From Methanobacteriota archaeon (GTDB taxonomy: Archaea > Thermoplasmatota > Poseidoniia > Poseidoniales > Poseidoniaceae): 16,370 nt of DNA. Every line of letters starts with the position of its first letter. The stretch's first letter is position 1. The stretch spans positions 1 to 16,370 of the forward strand of contig JABGWN010000007.1 of the NCBI GenBank assembly GCA_018645535.1, in the 5' to 3' direction. Both the position numbers and the translations under genes were made by a program. The notes below the pieces were generated by a model. It was not told where the DNA came from and ran no database searches. It saw nothing but the letters and a program-made list of their open reading frames with translations. Of this stretch, positions 14,371-16,370 are shown piece by piece.

Positions 14371-15168
14371 ATGGAAGGAACAATGGTTAAGATTCGATCT
14401 GATGTGATTACTGAAGAAGCATTAGTCATTACCTGTTTTCCAAGTGTAGGAATGGTTTCAAGTGTCGTTGGGCACTTCCTTATCGACAATTTAGATTTGG
14501 AATTTGTTGGGGGTGTCGTCGATCCACGCTTACCTCCTCTAACTCTCGTAACAGACGGAAAACCAATGCCAATTATTCGGGCTTATGCTGGTAAACCAGA
14601 GTGCAGTATTGATGGCTGCGACAAAATTATTCTTATCATGAGTGAGTTGGTTATTCCAAGCCCACTGGTTCATGACATTGTATGGGCATTGTACGATTGG
14701 TCAAAGGGTTCCAAAATCCGAATGGGGATTCTTATTGATGCCTTCTCGAAGGAAGGTTTGTCTGGAAACAATGGTATCGAAGAACCAACCATCGAATATG
14801 AAGACACCCCAGAAACTGACCTTGTAGGAATCGGAGCAACTGACAATGTCGTATCCATGCTTGGCGACCTTGGCGTTCCAATGTTAACAAACGGAGTCAT
14901 TCGTGGTGTTAACGGAGTGCTACTCAGCGAAGCAAGACGCCGTTCAATCGATGTCATGAGCATCATGGTCGAAGCTGATCCGAGATTCCCTGATGCAAGA
15001 GCTGCTGCTACATTGGTCAAAAAACTCAACTCGATCCTTCCTACAATTCATCTCGATGATGAGCCACTTCTTGCAGAAGCAAAATTGCTCGAAGAGCAGT
15101 TGAAAGCTCTCCTTAATGCAGCCAAACCTACCGAGAGTCCTTCTCCTTCATCCATGCTTTACGGTTGA
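14371..15168 (+). CDS. PAC2-family proteasome assembly chaperone homologue (paralogue 2) with C-terminal HbYX-like motif
   Basis: A 265-aa PAC2-family protein, paralogous to the gene at 770-1522. Family features are the N-terminal CFPSVGMVSSVVGHFLIDNL, a central GIGATDN, GVNGVLLSEARR and FPDARAAATLVKKL, followed by a helical end (LLAEAKLLEEQLKALL). The tail is Pro/Ser-rich, hence flexible, and ends Met-Leu-Tyr-Gly. Hydrophobic-Tyr-X at the very C-terminus is the HbYX motif by which proteasome activators and some archaeal PAC2 proteins (PbaB type) insert into pockets of the 20S alpha ring. It may thus dock on the proteasome. Either the ATG at 14371 or that at 14383, the latter with AAGGA 4 nt upstream, could be the start. 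It is divergent from the Cas4-like nuclease, with a 74-bp spacer, and its 3' end overlaps the next gene by 21 bp. Confidence 0.86.
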   Translation: MEGTMVKIRSDVITEEALVITCFPSVGMVSSVVGHFLIDNLDLEFVGGVVDPRLPPLTLVTDGKPMPIIRAYAGKPECSIDGCDKIILIMSELVIPSPLVHDIVWALYDWSKGSKIRMGILIDAFSKEGLSGNNGIEEPTIEYEDTPETDLVGIGATDNVVSMLGDLGVPMLTNGVIRGVNGVLLSEARRRSIDVMSIMVEADPRFPDARAAATLVKKLNSILPTIHLDDEPLLAEAKLLEEQLKALLNAAKPTESPSPSSMLYG

Positions 15169-15708
15169 AGTTCTTCGAAGCACGAGCGCTGCGATCACAA
15201 TGAGTATCACAAGGATGCTCATCCACGAAGGAAGAAGTGGGGTGGTTGTCTTAATCCATGGAATAAATTCTGTTAAGGAATCTCCTCGGCTATACGTACC
15301 TCCCAATGAAGCAGTTAGAAGCATACACCCTGTTGATGATGCTCCGAGGGCGTTGTGAATGTATGACTCGGCCTTCTTCATTGGCTCATGTGATTTCCAA
15401 CGTGTGAAGAGCACTCCAATAGCAAGGCCTCCCCCAGCGGTTGATAGCAACATCTTGTTTGCCAAGAGTGGAGATGAATGGGCTCCTGCTGGAGATGCCC
15501 CCAGACCAGATAAGATTGCGAATGGTAAAGCAAGCAATCCAAAGAAAAGAGCCGCGTGTGCGGTTGTATCTGCAATTTGAGAATACTGAGATGATTCTAC
15601 TTCCCTCCATGTAAAGAAGATATGAAGGGCAAAACAAAGCCCCGCAAGGGCAAAAGATCCTACAACTAGTTCTGTCGTAATGACGTGGAAGGTTCCATTT
15701 TCAATCAT
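15148..15708 (-). CDS. Multi-helix membrane protein with helix histidines (DUF2231-like)
   Basis: A 186-aa integral membrane protein with about five hydrophobic segments, near residues 12-33, 49-70, 85-103, 116-135 and 160-178. Histidines sit at the start of or inside helices: H8 (TFHVITTEL), H29, H51 (DTTAHAALF) and H118 (YIHNALG). The arrangement (FH before helix 1, AH in helix 2, Gly-rich helices) recalls DUF2231 and other small membrane proteins that may bind haem, but no CxxCH is present and I cannot assign the family. The ATG at 15708 overlaps the stop of the upstream gene by 4 bp (ATGA) and is preceded by GGAGG at 7 nt, so translation is probably coupled to the surface-exposed partner. 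Such a pair could be a membrane redox or sensory unit; that is conjecture. Confidence 0.72.
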   Translation of the reverse strand: MIENGTFHVITTELVVGSFALAGLCFALHIFFTWREVESSQYSQIADTTAHAALFFGLLALPFAILSGLGASPAGAHSSPLLANKMLLSTAGGGLAIGVLFTRWKSHEPMKKAESYIHNALGASSTGCMLLTASLGGTYSRGDSLTEFIPWIKTTTPLLPSWMSILVILIVIAALVLRRTSTVKHG

Positions 15709-16370
15709 AGACGTTCCTCCAAATAATCAGCTCCGTAGTGATTCCACTGTTCCATGTTCCATCCCGGGGGCAATCCCTCAGCAGGTAATGGTGGGCCTAT
15801 GTTTTCTTGTTCAATGACTTCAGAGGATGCTTCATATTTCTTCAGTTCAGAAGTATCCTTTCTAGGAATCTTCAGCAACAAGACAATTCCAAAGAAGAGA
15901 ACGATATGGGCAAGCGATTGAAGATTTAATGCCATTTCATCGGCCTCCCACTTCGGTGCAAGGCTGGATAAGGAGAACCAAGGAGTGGTTTGAGTAGGCC
16001 CTTCTCCCTCGAGAATCGCTCGCCATTGAATCGTGTTTCCATCAATAGAAGCTGGTAGTGCTGCTTTCCAGCAATCTCCATCTAAGGATGTTGATACTTG
16101 GATAGAATCTCCTGATGGCTCCCGCCATTCAATCTGAACACTCGAGGCATTAACTGTCTCGACACACAATTCAGTCGATTCACCGATGTCACGTGATGTT
16201 GTTGGAGAATACTCAGGATCGAGCCGTTGAAGATTCTCGGGGATTGGAATTACTTCAACCTCAAAGGCTTGAGAGATTCCAAAATATGGGCTACCTGAAC
16301 TATCGCCATGCTGCACAGCAACGTAAAGCGTCTTTGAACCAATTTCATCAGCCCTCAGAATCCATGTATG
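15705..16370 (-). CDS. Anchored surface protein with Trp-rich cytoplasmic tail, 5'-truncated by window edge
   Basis: Open to the right edge, so at least 221 residues of a longer protein are seen; the internal GTG at 16316 is not the start. The visible extracellular part is beta-rich (GSKTLYVAVQHGDSSGSPYF, then VQIEWREPSGDSIQV and a conserved-looking DGDCWKAALP) and resembles Ig-like or jelly-roll surface domains. One transmembrane helix, HIVLFFGIVLLLKI, is followed by PRK and KK, so the rest is cytoplasmic by the positive-inside rule. The tail has a linker ENIGPPLPAEG and ends in LPPGWNMEQWNHYG plus a short helix (ADYLEERL). I recall similar PPGWxxEQWxxYG ends on other Marine Group II membrane proteins, but could not search. 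It is coupled to the downstream multi-helix protein by a 4-bp overlap. Confidence 0.72.
   Translation of the reverse strand, partial: HTWILRADEIGSKTLYVAVQHGDSSGSPYFGISQAFEVEVIPIPENLQRLDPEYSPTTSRDIGESTELCVETVNASSVQIEWREPSGDSIQVSTSLDGDCWKAALPASIDGNTIQWRAILEGEGPTQTTPWFSLSSLAPKWEADEMALNLQSLAHIVLFFGIVLLLKIPRKDTSELKKYEASSEVIEQENIGPPLPAEGLPPGWNMEQWNHYGADYLEERL
15716..15720 (-). promoter_or_regulatory. Ribosome-binding site of the membrane protein at 15148-15708
   Basis: GGAGG on the minus strand lies 7 nt before the ATG at 15708, inside the final codons of the upstream gene. Together with the 4-bp ATGA overlap it points to reinitiation and a fixed ratio of the two products. Confidence 0.6.

Noticed and set aside
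14297..14383. N-terminal extension of the Cas4-like nuclease back to a TTG at 14383.
   Set aside because: It overlaps the start of the divergent PAC2 gene and adds no family-like sequence; ATGs at 14296 and 14290 are just before the conserved domain.

Overview
The window looks like a piece of chromosome from a marine planktonic euryarchaeon, most likely Marine Group II ('Candidatus Poseidoniales') or a close relative. The archaeal signs are a Trm1-type tRNA dimethyltransferase, two PAC2-family proteasome-assembly-chaperone homologues, TATA-like boxes and AGGTG/GGAGG ribosome-binding sites. The Poseidoniales assignment is an inference from protein style: big FG-GAP/PKD/FN3 surface proteins, small winged-helix proteins, and membrane proteins ending in Trp-rich cytoplasmic tails. 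No marker gene was searched. Nothing seen is phage-like, transposon-like or CRISPR-like; this is compact housekeeping and accessory chromosome.

Layout. 2-781 (+) is the C-terminal part of Trm1, cut by the window edge. It meets tail to tail a leftward pair: a 1435-aa anchored surface protein (1574-5881) followed by a PAC2 protein (770-1522). A divergent intergenic region (5882-6008) separates these from a rightward pair, a putative winged-helix protein (6009-6542) and a pentapeptide-repeat protein (6550-7008). A leftward pair follows: a hotdog thioesterase (7576-8001) and a four-helix membrane protein (6990-7583). A tRNA-Arg(GCG) gene lies at 8102-8178 (+) with a TATA-like box upstream. A long leftward block covers 8181-12263: an unknown 299-aa protein, a HAD phosphatase, a 94-aa winged-helix protein, a 117-aa unknown, a PKD-domain lipoprotein and an acidic 131-aa protein. 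A DnaQ-like exonuclease with a C-terminal DUF3820-like module (12326-13150, +) converges on a Cas4/AddB-like Fe-S nuclease (13139-14296, -). The second PAC2 gene (14371-15168, +) converges on a leftward membrane module (15148-15708 and 15705-16370), whose first gene runs off the right edge.

How the genes may work together. Three themes recur. The first is protein quality control: two divergent PAC2 paralogues, the second ending in Leu-Tyr-Gly, which fits the HbYX proteasome-docking motif. The second is nucleic-acid metabolism: Trm1, a tRNA, a DEDDh exonuclease and a PD-(D/E)XK nuclease. The third is the cell surface: the FG-GAP/FN3 protein, the PKD lipoprotein, and a two-gene membrane module whose 5' member carries an extracellular domain and a conserved-looking cytoplasmic tail.

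The DNA is tightly packed. All four convergent protein-gene pairs overlap at their 3' ends by 12-21 bp, two tandem pairs overlap by 4 and 8 bp, and no stretch longer than about 130 bp lacks a gene. I found no clear self-contained new defence or metabolic system. The most interesting items are the HbYX PAC2 protein, the two kinds of Trp-rich cytoplasmic tail, the extra C-terminal domain on the Fe-S nuclease, and the tRNA with a C-A mismatch in its anticodon stem.
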